A DNA stretch of 64,000 nt, from assembly GCF_011046485.1 (NCBI RefSeq), contig NZ_CP049256.1:1736001-1800000 (forward strand), given 5' to 3'. The translations under genes were made by a program, and so were the position numbers. Source of the stretch: Microbacterium sp. 4R-513. Its GTDB lineage: Bacteria; Actinomycetota; Actinomycetes; Actinomycetales; Microbacteriaceae. Within the stretch, counting starts at the first letter, position 1; every line of letters starts with the position of its first letter. Below are positions 1 through 9,432 of the stretch, one piece after another. The notes under the pieces were generated by a model. That model was not told where the DNA came from and ran no database searches. It saw nothing but the letters and a program-made list of their open reading frames with translations.

Positions 1-932
1 CGCAGGTCGTCACCCCGACCGCGGAGAACGCGTCGGAGCCCCGCCGCCCCGCGCCCATCACCGCAGTGCCGCTGCGCCACCCGTGGAGGTGGGTGTCCGG
101 CATCATCGTCGGACTCGTCGCCGCCTCGCTCATCCTCGCCTTCGCGCAGAACCCGAACATCGACTGGCCGACCGTCGGCGAGTACCTCTTCGCGCCGCTG
201 ACGCTCCAGGGCCTCGCGACCACGATCTTCCTCACGGTCGCCGCCATGGTGATCGGCCTCGGCGGCGGCATCGTCGTCGCCATCATGCGCCTCTCGCCCA
301 ATCCCGTCATGCGTGTCGTGAGCGGTCTGTTCGTCTGGGTCTTCCGCGGCACCCCGGTGCTCCTGCAGCTCATCTTCTGGGGCTTCATCGGCGCGTTCCT
401 GCCGAAGATCGTGCTCGGCGTCCCCTTCACGAGCATCGAGTTCTGGTCGGTCGAGACGAGCGACCTGATCCCGGCGACGATCGCGGCCCTCCTCGCCCTG
501 GGCCTGAACGAGATGGCGTACGCCTCCGAGATCGTGCGTGCCGGCATCCAGTCCGTCGACCACGGACAGACCGAGGCCGCGCACTCGCTCGGCATGACGC
601 CGGGTCGGACCATGCGGCGGATCGTCCTGCCGCAGGCCATGCGGGTGATCGTGCCGCCGATGGGCAACGAGGTCATCACGATGCTCAAGACGACCGCACT
701 CGTATCGGTCATCGCCGGCCGCGACCTCATGTCGAACCTGCAGGCCGCCTACGCGCAGAACTTCAAGATCATCCCGCTCCTCATCGTGGCGGCGATCTGG
801 TACCTCGCTCTCACGAGCATCCTGGCCATCCCGCAGGCATGGCTCGAGCGCCGATTCGGCCGCGGCGTCGCAGGCGCCCGCGAGTCGGCCTTCAGCCGCG
901 TGCTGCGCACCTGGAAGGGCGGAAAGAAGTGA
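1..932 (+). CDS. Amino-acid ABC transporter permease (5' partial)
   Basis: Inner-membrane permease of a polar amino-acid (HisM/GlnP type) ABC importer. Several hydrophobic segments are visible, and counting from the GTG at 66 the EAA loop [11 protein letters not shown] lies at about residues 170-180, the site that contacts the ATPase. The reading frame is open from base 3 to the GTG at 66 with no stop, so the true start probably lies before the window and position 66 is only the first visible start codon. The stop overlaps the start of the ATP-binding gene (GTGA), so the two are cotranscribed. The binding protein is not in view and is probably upstream. The substrate cannot be told from sequence. 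Confidence 0.92.
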   Translation, partial: QVVTPTAENASEPRRPAPITAVPLRHPWRWVSGIIVGLVAASLILAFAQNPNIDWPTVGEYLFAPLTLQGLATTIFLTVAAMVIGLGGGIVVAIMRLSPNPVMRVVSGLFVWVFRGTPVLLQLIFWGFIGAFLPKIVLGVPFTSIEFWSVETSDLIPATIAALLALGLNEMAYASEIVRAGIQSVDHGQTEAAHSLGMTPGRTMRRIVLPQAMRVIVPPMGNEVITMLKTTALVSVIAGRDLMSNLQAAYAQNFKIIPLLIVAAIWYLALTSILAIPQAWLERRFGRGVAGARESAFSRVLRTWKGGKK

Positions 933-1738
933 CCATCATGCTCCCCACAGACCCCAACCCGGCCCTGGCCACCGACACGACGGCGATCATCGACGCACGC
1001 GATGTGCACAAACGCTTCGGCTCGCTCGAGGTGCTCAAGGGCATCACGCTCCAGGTCGAGCGCGGGCAGGTCGCCTGCCTCCTCGGCCCGTCCGGCTCGG
1101 GCAAGTCGACGTTCCTCCGCTGCATCAACCACCTCGAGAAGATCGACGCGGGCATGATCCGGGTCGCCGGTCGCACGGTCGGCTACGAGGAGCGCAACGG
1201 CAAGCTGTACGAGCTACGGGAGAAGGATGTCGCGCGCCAGCGCCGCGGCGTCGGGATGGTCTTCCAGCGGTTCAATCTCTTCCCGCACATGACCGCGCTC
1301 GAGAACATCATCGAGGCGCCGATGCAGGTGCGGGGCACCTCGCGCGCCGCCGCCAGAGAGCGGGCCGCCGAGCTCCTCGACCGCGTCGGTCTCGGCGACA
1401 AGGCGGGCGCCTACCCGAGCGCGCTCTCGGGTGGTCAGCAGCAGCGGATCGCGATCGCGCGCGCTCTCGCGATGGACCCCGAGGTCATGCTCTTCGACGA
1501 GCCGACTTCGGCGCTCGACCCCGAGCTCGTCGGCGACGTGCTCGACGTCATGCGCGACCTGGCGGCATCCGGCATGACCATGATCGTCGTGACCCACGAG
1601 ATCGGCTTCGCCCGCGAGGTCGGCGACGTGGCGGTCTTCATGGACGGAGGCGTCGTGGTCGAGCAGGGTCGCCCTGCGGATGTGCTGGTCAACCCGCGCG
1701 AGGCGCGGACTCAGGCGTTCCTCGCCAAGGTGCTGTGA
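929..1738 (+). CDS. Amino-acid ABC transporter ATP-binding protein
   Basis: Cytoplasmic ATPase partner of the upstream permease, about 269 residues, the usual GlnQ/HisP length. Walker [10 protein letters not shown] is at about residues 53-61, the signature LSGGQQQR near 166-173, Walker B VMLFDE near 187-192, and the switch histidine sits in VVTHE. The GTG at 929 overlaps the permease stop as GTGA; an in-frame ATG at 938 is an alternative. The open frame extends far upstream, but that part is a shadow of the permease. The stop overlaps the next gene as TGATG, so permease, ATPase and peptidase form one translationally coupled operon. Confidence 0.95.
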   Translation: MTIMLPTDPNPALATDTTAIIDARDVHKRFGSLEVLKGITLQVERGQVACLLGPSGSGKSTFLRCINHLEKIDAGMIRVAGRTVGYEERNGKLYELREKDVARQRRGVGMVFQRFNLFPHMTALENIIEAPMQVRGTSRAAARERAAELLDRVGLGDKAGAYPSALSGGQQQRIAIARALAMDPEVMLFDEPTSALDPELVGDVLDVMRDLAASGMTMIVVTHEIGFAREVGDVAVFMDGGVVVEQGRPADVLVNPREARTQAFLAKVL

Positions 1739-2931
1739 TGACGGCCGCTTCCCGCGCCGCGGCGGCGCCGTCCGCCGTCGCGCTCCGCGACCTCGCGCAA
1801 TCGGCTCTCCCCGTCTTCCGGCGGGAGCTCGCCGAGCTCGTGTCGATCGACTCGGGCTCCGACTCGCCCGAGGGAGTCGACGCCGCCGGCGACTGGTGCG
1901 CGGCTCGACTCGCCTCCCTCGGGTTCGACGTCGAGCGGATCGCCACGCCGCCGGTCGACGGCAGGCGCTTCGGCGGCGTCGTGATCGGGCGACTGCGGGG
2001 AAGCGGCGCGCGACGCATCCTCCTCTTCGCGCACCTCGACACCGTGTTCGCCGAGGGCACCGCCGCGGCGCGCCCCTACCGCGAGGAGGGCGGGCGCGCC
2101 TACGGGCCCGGCGTCTGCGACGACAAGGGCGGCGCGCTGGCCGGGATCCACGCGGCGGAGCTGCTCATCGGCACGGGCTTCACCGACTTCGCCGAGCTCG
2201 TGATCGCACTGACCCCCGATGAGGAGGTGGGTTCCCCGGCATCCGGCAGCGTCCTGACAGCGCTCGCCGCAGAAGCCGATGCCGCGCTCTGCCTCGAGTG
2301 CGCGCGGGAGAACGGGGACCTCGTCGTCGCGCGGAAGGGCGTCGCCGACGTGCGCATCGACATCCGGGGTCGCGCTGCGCACTCAGGCGTCGAACCCCAC
2401 CGCGGCCGCAATGCCGCCGTCGAGGCCGCCCACCTGCTGCTCGACGTGCAGGCGCTCAATGGGATCCGGCCGGACGTCGCGGTCAACATCGGCGTCGTGA
2501 GCGCGGGGGAGCGCACCAACGTCATCCCCGCCGCGGCGCTGCTCTCAGGCGAAGTGCGGTCGACGACGCTGGCCGACCTCGAATGGGCGCTCGACTCGAT
2601 CGAGGAACGCGCGGCGGCCACCGTGGTCGACGGCGTCACCGTCGGCGTCGAGCGCCTCGCGGTCTGCCCTCCGCTCGAGACGGCGTCGACGCACGCGCTC
2701 TTCCGGAAGGCGATCGCGGCCGCCGACGAGCTCGGTATCGAGCTTTCCGGCGCCGCGACCGGCGGGGTATCCGACGCGAACTTCGTCGCCGCGACCGGCA
2801 CGCCTGTGCTCGACGGCTTGGGCCCGATCGGCGGCGACGACCATGCGGATTCGGAGTGGCTCGACCTCGAGAGCGTCCCGGAGCGGCTCGCTCTGCTCGC
2901 CGCGCTCGTGGTGCGCATCGCGAGCGAGTGA
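1735..2931 (+). CDS. M20-family metallopeptidase (CPG2/ArgE-like)
   Basis: Zinc-dependent exopeptidase or deacylase of the M20 family, 398 residues. The metal-binding AHLDTV motif is at about 99-104, the bridging aspartate in DDKGG near 130, and the catalytic acid pair in DEEVG near 162-166. A dimerisation-domain-like segment with AAHSGVEP follows. There is no signal peptide, so it is cytoplasmic. It is coupled to the amino-acid importer (TGATG) and followed by an RpiR-type regulator, so it probably cleaves an imported dipeptide or acylated amino acid; that substrate is inferred from context only. Glutamate carboxypeptidase-like is the closest family description. Confidence 0.9.
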   Translation: MMTAASRAAAAPSAVALRDLAQSALPVFRRELAELVSIDSGSDSPEGVDAAGDWCAARLASLGFDVERIATPPVDGRRFGGVVIGRLRGSGARRILLFAHLDTVFAEGTAAARPYREEGGRAYGPGVCDDKGGALAGIHAAELLIGTGFTDFAELVIALTPDEEVGSPASGSVLTALAAEADAALCLECARENGDLVVARKGVADVRIDIRGRAAHSGVEPHRGRNAAVEAAHLLLDVQALNGIRPDVAVNIGVVSAGERTNVIPAAALLSGEVRSTTLADLEWALDSIEERAAATVVDGVTVGVERLAVCPPLETASTHALFRKAIAAADELGIELSGAATGGVSDANFVAATGTPVLDGLGPIGGDDHADSEWLDLESVPERLALLAALVVRIASE

Positions 2932-3821
2932 GCGCGATACTGTCGACTCCGGAGGTGCTCGAGATGGCCGATGCCGGCATCGCGGAGTCGATTCGCCGCG
3001 GATTGAGCGACTGCTCTCCCGCCGAGCGCAAGGTCGCCCGGGTTCTGCTCGCCGCGTACCCCTCGGCGGGTTTCGAGACCGTCGCGCGCCTCGCCGACCG
3101 CGCCGGGGTGAGCGGGCCGACCGTCCTGCGTTTCGTGCAGCGGCTCGGCTACCGCGGGTTCCCGGACTTCCAGGAGGCCCTGCGCCGCGACCTCGATGAG
3201 CGCTCCGCCTCTCCGCTGAGGATCCACCAGACCCGCGTTCCCGGCGAGGAGCGGAGCGGGTCGCTTCACAGCCGGGCGTCGGCGATCTCGACGGCCACTC
3301 TGCAGCGCACGTTCGACGAGCTCAGCACGCACGACCTCGACAGATGCGTCGAGCTCATCTCGGGGGCATCCGGCTCCGTCATCATCGCCGGCGGCCGCTA
3401 CAGCGGGCTGCTCGGACGCATCCTCGCACTCCACCTGGAGCAGCTGCGTCCCCGCGTGCGGGTGCTCCCCGACGAGCCGTCCGCGCGCGCCGCGATGGCG
3501 GCCGATCTCGGCCGGCGCGACGTCGTGGTGCTCTTCGACTACCGGCGCTACGAAGACCACACCCTGCGGCTCGCTCGCGTCGCCCGCGCCCAGCACGCAC
3601 CCGTCGTGCTCTTCACGGATGCCTGGCTCTCGCCCATCTCGTCGGAGGCCGACGTCGTCCTCACGAGCGAGACGGCTGCTCCGTCGCCGTTCGACGCACT
3701 GACGCCGGCCATGGCGCTGATCGAGACCGTCGTGGCAGGATGCTTCGACCGGCTCGGCGACGCCGCCGTGGGCCGCATGGCCCAGGCCGACCAGCTTGCG
3801 GGCGAGCTCGGCCTCTACTGA
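2928..3821 (+). CDS. MurR/RpiR-family transcriptional regulator
   Basis: DNA-binding regulator of about 297 residues. The N-terminal RpiR-type helix-turn-helix is recognisable (VARLADRAGVSGPTVLRFVQRLG, roughly residues 48-70), and the C-terminal half matches a SIS-like phosphosugar-binding fold (SGSVIIAGGRYSG at about 149-161). The GTG start overlaps the peptidase stop as GTGA, so it is the last gene of the transporter-peptidase operon and probably controls it. RpiR members linked to amino-acid importers are common in actinobacteria. The effector is unknown. A hairpin terminator follows. Confidence 0.88.
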   Translation: MSAILSTPEVLEMADAGIAESIRRGLSDCSPAERKVARVLLAAYPSAGFETVARLADRAGVSGPTVLRFVQRLGYRGFPDFQEALRRDLDERSASPLRIHQTRVPGEERSGSLHSRASAISTATLQRTFDELSTHDLDRCVELISGASGSVIIAGGRYSGLLGRILALHLEQLRPRVRVLPDEPSARAAMAADLGRRDVVVLFDYRRYEDHTLRLARVARAQHAPVVLFTDAWLSPISSEADVVLTSETAAPSPFDALTPAMALIETVVAGCFDRLGDAAVGRMAQADQLAGELGLY

Positions 3822-3903
3822 CCGGGACCTGAACTCCGACGCGGCGGACCCGCCGCAGCACAGCGCGGCCGCCTGGCCCCGGCAGGGCGTGCCGCAGCAC
3901 AGC

Positions 3904-3937
3904 GATGCGCCCGGCCGTCGCAACGGCCGGGCGCATC
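3904..3937. terminator. Hairpin terminator between convergent genes
   Basis: A perfect inverted repeat GATGCGCCCGGCCGT / ACGGCCGGGCGCATC lies between the convergent regulator and cyanophycinase-like genes. It is very GC-rich and has no T tract on either side, typical of high-GC actinobacteria. It could serve both directions. Confidence 0.7.
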
Positions 3938-3949
3938 GGTATCCGCGGG

Positions 3950-5260
3950 TCAGTCCGCCGGGGCGATGTCGACGCGAAGGTCGGAGAACGACACGAGCCC
4001 ACCTGCCGTGGTCCAGGCTCGCGTGCTCTGGTCGCGAGTGAGGGTCGTCTGGAATTGCGGGTCGGTCTCGTAGGTCAGGCCCACGCCCGTGCCCGAGACC
4101 GAGGCCACCACGGCCTGCCCGAGATCGCGCATCGTGTACGTGCCGCCTGCGCCGTCGATCGAGTCCCAGACATCGGCGACGGACGCGGCATCCTGCGCAC
4201 CGGCCTTCACCTTGGCCGCACCCTTGCCCTTCGCGATCGTCGCGCCGTGGCGCAGGTCGACCGTGTCGCCGGCATTGGCGTAGCTCCAGCGCACGCCCGT
4301 GACGGTGCGGTCGCTCTGGACCGCGCCGGAGACGTCGATGATCGAGGCGCCGTGCTCGCCGATGACACGTCCCTGTCCCGTCGTGCGGTCCAGGACGACA
4401 GCGGTCGTCTCGTCGACGCCGAGCACATACGGATGCTGAGTGGCGAGCGCGAGCTGGATCGCCCGGCCCTCGCGGCCCCACGTCGTGAAGTGGCTGTCGA
4501 GCAGAACGCCGTCGACGAAGCCGAAGCCGCCGTACGGAAGGTAGCCGAGCGCCGTCGCATCGTCGAGGTATCCGGCGGTCGCTCCGTCGCGCCACGCCTG
4601 GTACGACTCTCCGCCCGTGACCATGTAGGCCCCCTGCTGGATCGTGAGGCCGGCGCTGACGCCTGCTACGACTCCGCGCGCGGCGACGCTTCGGATGGCG
4701 GCCATCGCGGGGGTGTCGGCGCAATCCGTGAACGCCTCGAGCTCGGCATCCGTGCAGGCGAACAGCGTCCGGACGTACCGCATCTGGTCGCCTCCGCCGA
4801 AGAAGACGCCCGTGGAAGCCGCGATCTCCGCGGCCACGCCGGCGTCGAGAGCGTTCGCCGGGGTGTAGCCGTCGCCGGCGTAGTCGACGGCCTCGTCGAC
4901 CGGCACGGAGTAGGTCTCGGCCCCGAAGCTCTGGAAGAGCGCGGAGTAGTAGAGGCCGTTGGCGGCCGCGTTGTTCTCGTCGGGGTTGGCGGCCTCCTCC
5001 GGGGTCGCGGCGGATGACGCGGCCGCCGTCACGATCGCGATGCGCGCCCGGAGAGGGCCGGAGCCGTCCGGGTCGGCGAGGTCGACGATCGCCTGCAGGA
5101 TCTCGGCGTTCTCTTTGAGGTTGCCGCCGATGAGGACGGCGTGCGGCGCGGGCTTCTTCGCCGCATGAGCCGGGGGAGCAGCGCTCGCGGATGCCGCGGG
5201 GACGAGGACCAGCGCGGTGCCCAGGGCGAGGGCCCCGAGCGCGGAGGAGGGTCGGTGCAC
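3950..5260 (-). CDS. Secreted cyanophycinase-like protein (peptidase S51)
   Basis: Predicted exported hydrolase, 436 residues. An N-terminal signal peptide ends in an Ala-rich region near ASASA at about 24-28. The S51 hallmarks are GGNLKEN (about 45-51), FFGGGDQM (about 153-160) and the nucleophile elbow GVSAG (serine about 202). The family hydrolyses cyanophycin or related beta-aspartyl polymers to dipeptides. The C-terminal 130 residues lie beyond the core domain. It is monocistronic and convergent with the amino-acid importer operon. Real cyanophycin cleavage is a family-based inference; the nucleophile context is conserved, but substrate residues could not be checked. Confidence 0.85.
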   Translation of the reverse strand: MHRPSSALGALALGTALVLVPAASASAAPPAHAAKKPAPHAVLIGGNLKENAEILQAIVDLADPDGSGPLRARIAIVTAAASSAATPEEAANPDENNAAANGLYYSALFQSFGAETYSVPVDEAVDYAGDGYTPANALDAGVAAEIAASTGVFFGGGDQMRYVRTLFACTDAELEAFTDCADTPAMAAIRSVAARGVVAGVSAGLTIQQGAYMVTGGESYQAWRDGATAGYLDDATALGYLPYGGFGFVDGVLLDSHFTTWGREGRAIQLALATQHPYVLGVDETTAVVLDRTTGQGRVIGEHGASIIDVSGAVQSDRTVTGVRWSYANAGDTVDLRHGATIAKGKGAAKVKAGAQDAASVADVWDSIDGAGGTYTMRDLGQAVVASVSGTGVGLTYETDPQFQTTLTRDQSTRAWTTAGGLVSFSDLRVDIAPAD

Positions 5261-5348
5261 GGTTTCTCCTTTGAAACGTCAGATACAGAATGAGTAGTGT
5301 TATGCAGGAATCTAACGCACGTTACAGAACGAGGGAAGAGGCTGCGCA

Positions 5349-6782
5349 ATGATGCGACTCGATTCGATGCTCGACGTCGAAAAGCAGGACGAACGGGCAC
5401 CCGCCGATGTGCGCGCGATGGAGATGCACGCGGTCTCGCCCGAGACCGAGGCGCTCGTCGACGAGGTGCTGAGGTACGCGCGGGAGCGGATGCTGTTCAC
5501 CGCCGTGCCTCTCGACCGGCCGATGCCGGTGGCCGAACTCGAACGGCTCGCCGGTGCCTCCGTTCGCCGGGAGGGCCTGGGTGCACGGCGGGCGCTCGGC
5601 GTCTTCGAGCATGTGCTCGCTCCCGCGTGCCTCTCGACCGACCACCCGGGGTATCTCTCCTTCATCCCGTCTGCACCGACCAAGGCGGCGCTCGCGTTCG
5701 ACCTCGTCGTCTCGGCCTCGGCGATCTACGGAGGATCGTGGATGGAGGGCGCAGGTGCCGTCTACGCCGAGAACGAGGTGCTGCGCTGGCTCGCCGACGA
5801 GTTCGGCCTGCCCCGCACCGCCGGCGGGGTCTTCGTCCAGGGCGGGACCATCGGCAATCTCTCGGCCCTCGTGACCGCGCGCGACGAAGCCCGCCGGCGA
5901 GCGCACGCCCAGGGCCGCCCGTCGCCCGAGCGCTGGGCCGTGGTCTGCAGCGCCGAGGCGCACTCGTCGATCGCGTCCGCCGCAGCCGTGATGGACGTCG
6001 ACGTCGTCGCCGCCCGTGTGGATGACCAGGGCCGACTGACCGGGGACGCCGTGGCCGAGGCGCTCGCCGGGCGCGAGGCATCCGTCTTCGCCATCGTCGC
6101 GACGGCCGGCACGACCAATTTCGGGATCGTCGACGACATCGCGACCATCGCCGAGGTGGCCGACGCCGCCGGGATCTGGCTTCATGTCGACGGCGCGTAC
6201 GGGCTCGCCGCCATGCTCGCCCCGAGCACACGTCACCTCTTCGCCGGCGTCGAGCGTGCGGACTCGCTCATCGTCGACCCGCACAAGTGGCTCTTCGCCC
6301 CGTTCGACGCCTGCGCCCTCCTCTACCGTCGGCCCGCGACCGCCCTCGCCGCTCATACCCAGAAGGCCGAATACCTCGACACACTGACGGAGTCGGCGGA
6401 CTGGAATCCGTCGGATCTCGGCATCCAGCTCACACGGCGTGCTCGAGGACTTCCGCTCTGGTTCTCGCTGGCCGTCCACGGGACGGACCACTACCGGCTG
6501 GCGATCGAGGATGCCGTGACGAAGGCTCGCCTCCTCGCGGCGGAGATCGACCGACGTCCGGGACTCTCGCTCGTGCGGGAGCCCGACCTCTCGGTCGTCG
6601 TCTTCCGGCGTGACGGATGGTCGCAGTCCGACTACGAGTCGTGGTCCGATGCTCTGCTCGACCAGCAGAAGGCGTTCGTGGTCCCGAGCTCGTGCGCCGG
6701 AGAGCCGGTGCTGCGGATCGCGATCATCTCGCCGCTGACGACGATCGAGCTGCTGTGGGAGATCCTCGACTCCCTGAGCTGA
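5349..6782 (+). CDS. Pyridoxal-phosphate-dependent decarboxylase (group II)
   Basis: Cytoplasmic PLP enzyme of the aromatic-L-amino-acid/glutamate decarboxylase superfamily, 477 residues. The cofactor lysine is in VDPHKWLF (K at about 313), the upstream HVDGAYG motif supplies the aspartate that binds the pyridine nitrogen, and FVQGGTIGNL is the phosphate-binding stretch. Two start codons lie side by side at 5349 and 5352; a purine-rich GAGGGAAGAGG sits about 8 bases upstream. It stands alone, divergent from the cyanophycinase-like gene. The amino-acid substrate cannot be assigned. Confidence 0.9.
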   Translation: MMRLDSMLDVEKQDERAPADVRAMEMHAVSPETEALVDEVLRYARERMLFTAVPLDRPMPVAELERLAGASVRREGLGARRALGVFEHVLAPACLSTDHPGYLSFIPSAPTKAALAFDLVVSASAIYGGSWMEGAGAVYAENEVLRWLADEFGLPRTAGGVFVQGGTIGNLSALVTARDEARRRAHAQGRPSPERWAVVCSAEAHSSIASAAAVMDVDVVAARVDDQGRLTGDAVAEALAGREASVFAIVATAGTTNFGIVDDIATIAEVADAAGIWLHVDGAYGLAAMLAPSTRHLFAGVERADSLIVDPHKWLFAPFDACALLYRRPATALAAHTQKAEYLDTLTESADWNPSDLGIQLTRRARGLPLWFSLAVHGTDHYRLAIEDAVTKARLLAAEIDRRPGLSLVREPDLSVVVFRRDGWSQSDYESWSDALLDQQKAFVVPSSCAGEPVLRIAIISPLTTIELLWEILDSLS

Positions 6783-6791
6783 CCGGAGACT

Positions 6792-8048
6792 TCAGCGGAC
6801 CGCATCGCCCGGCACGACGCCGCCGCCACCGCCGGAGTCATCTGCACGGCGGTGCAGGACGGCCTCGATCCCGGCGATCACGCCCATCAGACCGACGGCG
6901 ATGAGAAGGGCTCCCATCGACGGAACCATCGCGAGGACCGGGATCGCCGCGAGCAGCACGAGTGCCTCGACGATGCGCATGATCGGCCGTCGGACTCCGA
7001 CGAAGAACGCGAACACCGCAGTGCCGACAGCGAACGCGGCGATGCCGGCGCCGAGCGCGATCGCGCCGAACCATCCGAACGGCTCGGGCTCGCTCACGTG
7101 CTTCATGGCGTCCTCGACGCCGAGAGCCGTGACGATGATGCCCGCGATGATGACGAAGTGCGCGTACGAGTAGGCGTCGGCGGCGAGCGTCGCGCGGGCG
7201 CGCTCGTCGGTCTCGGCGAGTCGTCGCTCTCCCTGGGCGTCCAGTCGCGCGAAGTACGACCACCAGAGCAGCAGCGACAGGACGATGGATGCCGCAGACC
7301 CCAGGATGATGGCGAGGTCGATCGGCTCCTGCGCGACGCCGACGCCGATCGCGACGATGGACTCGCCCAGGGCGAGGATGACGACGAGCCCGTACCGCTC
7401 CGCCCAGTGCTCGGCCGAGGAGACCCGCCATCCCTGGCCGACGGCCGATCCCACGCGGGTCGCCGCGAGGTCGTAGACCACGGCGATGATCCACAGCCAT
7501 AGCTGCGCGGGACCGCCGACGAGGGCCCCGATCAGGATCAGCGCGATCGCCGGGACGAGGGCGATGAGGAAGATCATGAGCTGGCGGCGGAGTGCGGGAT
7601 CCCCCGCCGAGAGCGCGGAGTAGATCGAGTAGTGCATCGTCCGCACGACCGTGTAGGCGAGAGCGAACACGAAGGGTCCGCTCAGGCCGCCCTCGAGGTC
7701 CTGCCATGCCTCGGGGATCGTGAGGGCGGCCACGAAGACGGCGATCATCGTGATCGTCATGCCGGCTCGGAGCAACGGCTGATCGACGGATGCCTGGTTC
7801 GAGATCCAGCTGAAGCCCACCCAGGTCCACCACATCAGCGCGAGCACGATGAGCGCCTGCAGGACGCCGAAGCCCGAATGGGTCTCGGCCATCAGGCGCG
7901 ACACCTGCGTAAACGCGAAGACGTAGACGAGGTCGAAGAACAGCTCGAACGTCGTCACTCGGGCGGGGGAGTCGTCCGTGCTCGGAGTGGGAAGGGGGAG
8001 GCGCCGTCCCTTCCGCGTCGAGGCCGGCTCGTCAGCGGCGCTGCTCAC
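6792..8048 (-). CDS. Low temperature requirement protein A (LtrA) family membrane protein
   Basis: Integral membrane protein of 418 residues with about ten to twelve hydrophobic segments. The diagnostic LtrA start is present: a short polar tail followed by TTFELFFDLVYVFAFTQVS (about residues 31-49), with AEHWAERYGLVVILALGESI in the middle. The family was first linked to cold growth in Listeria, but its molecular role is not established. It is convergent with the decarboxylase, with only 9 bases between stops. It is probably monocistronic and constitutive core genome. Confidence 0.9.
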   Translation of the reverse strand: MSSAADEPASTRKGRRLPLPTPSTDDSPARVTTFELFFDLVYVFAFTQVSRLMAETHSGFGVLQALIVLALMWWTWVGFSWISNQASVDQPLLRAGMTITMIAVFVAALTIPEAWQDLEGGLSGPFVFALAYTVVRTMHYSIYSALSAGDPALRRQLMIFLIALVPAIALILIGALVGGPAQLWLWIIAVVYDLAATRVGSAVGQGWRVSSAEHWAERYGLVVILALGESIVAIGVGVAQEPIDLAIILGSAASIVLSLLLWWSYFARLDAQGERRLAETDERARATLAADAYSYAHFVIIAGIIVTALGVEDAMKHVSEPEPFGWFGAIALGAGIAAFAVGTAVFAFFVGVRRPIMRIVEALVLLAAIPVLAMVPSMGALLIAVGLMGVIAGIEAVLHRRADDSGGGGGVVPGDAVR

Positions 8049-8110
8049 GGTGCGAGTGTACGGCCCCCTGCAGGTGCTGGCTCCGCCCGGCGGGCAGAGT
8101 CAGACTGAGG

Positions 8111-8195
8111 CGGAGGGTGTGGGATTCGAACCCACGGGACATTGCTGCCCACTGGTTTTCAAGACCAGGTCCATCGGCCGCTCGGACAACCCTCC
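8111..8195 (-). tRNA. tRNA-Ser(UGA)
   Basis: Read on the minus strand, the acceptor stem GGAGGGT pairs with ACCCTCC. The anticodon loop CTTGAAA within CTGGTCTTGAAAACCAG gives anticodon UGA. The T loop GGGTTCGAATCCC and a long variable arm typical of tRNA-Ser are present. CCA is not encoded. This tRNA-Ser gene is intact and shows no island next to it, unlike the tRNA-Ser(GCU) at 15801. Confidence 0.93.
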
Positions 8196-8331
8196 CGACG
8201 GCTGCCGAGGCATCCGTCGAACGGCGTCGAGTCTATCCGCTCGCGCTCGACGAACCGCGCCCCCGTCGGCAGACCTACGTCGCATCGCGGGCGTTGCGAC
8301 GGCGTAGGTGCGGCGCCGTCGCCTCCTACGC

Positions 8332-9336
8332 CTACGCCACGTATCCTCCGGTCATCGCCTCGTGGATCTCGCGAGCCTTGACGGTGCGGTAGGTGGTCGC
8401 GGGCTTCGTCGCGAGGACGACTTTGCCGCGGGAGTGCAGGTGGGCGAGGTCGTCGTATGCCTCAACGATGTCGTTGAGCGGATACAGGCCCGAGATCAGC
8501 AGGCGGAAGGCGCCCGCGCGGGCGAGTTCGGCGAGGCGGGCGAGCTGCGTCGTGCCGTGCTCGACGGAGTCGGGATCGTCCTGGAGGAGGCTCAGCTCGA
8601 CGTCTCGCCGGTCGGCGCTCGAACGGTACCGGGACTCGGGTACCCCGAGGTCCTCCGCGAGGTCGCGACCGTCTTTGCCGAAGTTGTCGATGAAGGCGGT
8701 CACCGGCCCCTCGGCGACACGGCGGATGCGGTCGGCCATGCCGTCGCCGTAACGCACCGGGATGATGCCGAGCTGGCGGAGGTAGTCGAAGTTGCGGTCG
8801 CCGCACGTCCCGATGACGCGAGCGCCGCGGTGCTTGGCCAGCTGCGTCTCGATGCTGCCGACGCCGCCGGCGGCGGCCGAGACGACGATCGTGTCACCCT
8901 GTCCGATGCGCAGCTGCTCGAGTGTGTCGAGGGCGGTGACCCCCGCCAGATACAGGGCGCCCGCGACCTCCCACATGACACTCGGCGGCTTGAGCACGAG
9001 CGCGCTCTCCGACACGTTGAGGTGCGACGCATGGGCTCCGGTCCGGACGTGCCCGATGACCTGGGAGCGCAACGGCAGCCGGCTTCCCGGGCCGGTCGCG
9101 ACGACGATGCCCGCGAAATCGCTGCCGGATCGGCGCGGCCACGGATCGTCCGACCAGGTGGACTCCTTGCCGTTCCGCAGGAACGCCTCCATGTGGTTCA
9201 GCGAGGTGGTGATCACCTCCACGGTGACTTCGCCCTCGCCGGGCGGAGGGAGCGCTTCGCTGCGCTCGACGAGCACGTCGGCGTCGCCGTAGCGGTCGTA
9301 CTCGAACCAGGTGGCCTGGATGACTCTGCTCTTCAT
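8332..9336 (-). CDS. Zinc-type/quinone oxidoreductase-like MDR protein
   Basis: NAD(P)H-dependent oxidoreductase of the medium-chain dehydrogenase/reductase superfamily, quinone-reductase branch, 334 residues. The GroES-like half includes GEVTVEVITTSLNHMEAFLR and the SGSDFAGIV motif; the Rossmann nucleotide-binding motif is VVSAAAGGVGS at about residues 151-161. The catalytic-zinc cysteines of true alcohol dehydrogenases are absent. The ATG at 9336 has an AGGA-type ribosome site (GAAAGGATCCTC). It is a single gene; a strong hairpin separates it from the upstream fasciclin gene. Confidence 0.87.
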   Translation of the reverse strand: MKSRVIQATWFEYDRYGDADVLVERSEALPPPGEGEVTVEVITTSLNHMEAFLRNGKESTWSDDPWPRRSGSDFAGIVVATGPGSRLPLRSQVIGHVRTGAHASHLNVSESALVLKPPSVMWEVAGALYLAGVTALDTLEQLRIGQGDTIVVSAAAGGVGSIETQLAKHRGARVIGTCGDRNFDYLRQLGIIPVRYGDGMADRIRRVAEGPVTAFIDNFGKDGRDLAEDLGVPESRYRSSADRRDVELSLLQDDPDSVEHGTTQLARLAELARAGAFRLLISGLYPLNDIVEAYDDLAHLHSRGKVVLATKPATTYRTVKAREIHEAMTGGYVA

Positions 9337-9378
9337 GAGGATCCTTTCCTCGTGCGCCGGCAGCGCGGGCGAGGGGAG

Positions 9379-9420
9379 AAGCCCCGCTCACCGCCGGAGG
9401 TCGCAGCGGTGAGCGGGCTT
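9379..9420. terminator. Hairpin terminator after the fasciclin gene
   Basis: Inverted repeat AAGCCCCGCTCACCGC / GCGGTGAGCGGGCTT with one bulged base, just downstream (minus strand) of the fasciclin gene and upstream of the oxidoreductase start. There is no T tract. It isolates the two minus-strand genes. Confidence 0.7.
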
Positions 9421-9432
9421 CCCTGGGGGAGG

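Noticed and set aside
2100-4724. 874-codon open frame on the minus strand
   Set aside because: Arg-rich shadow of the M20 peptidase and regulator genes in high-GC DNA; no start context or family motif.
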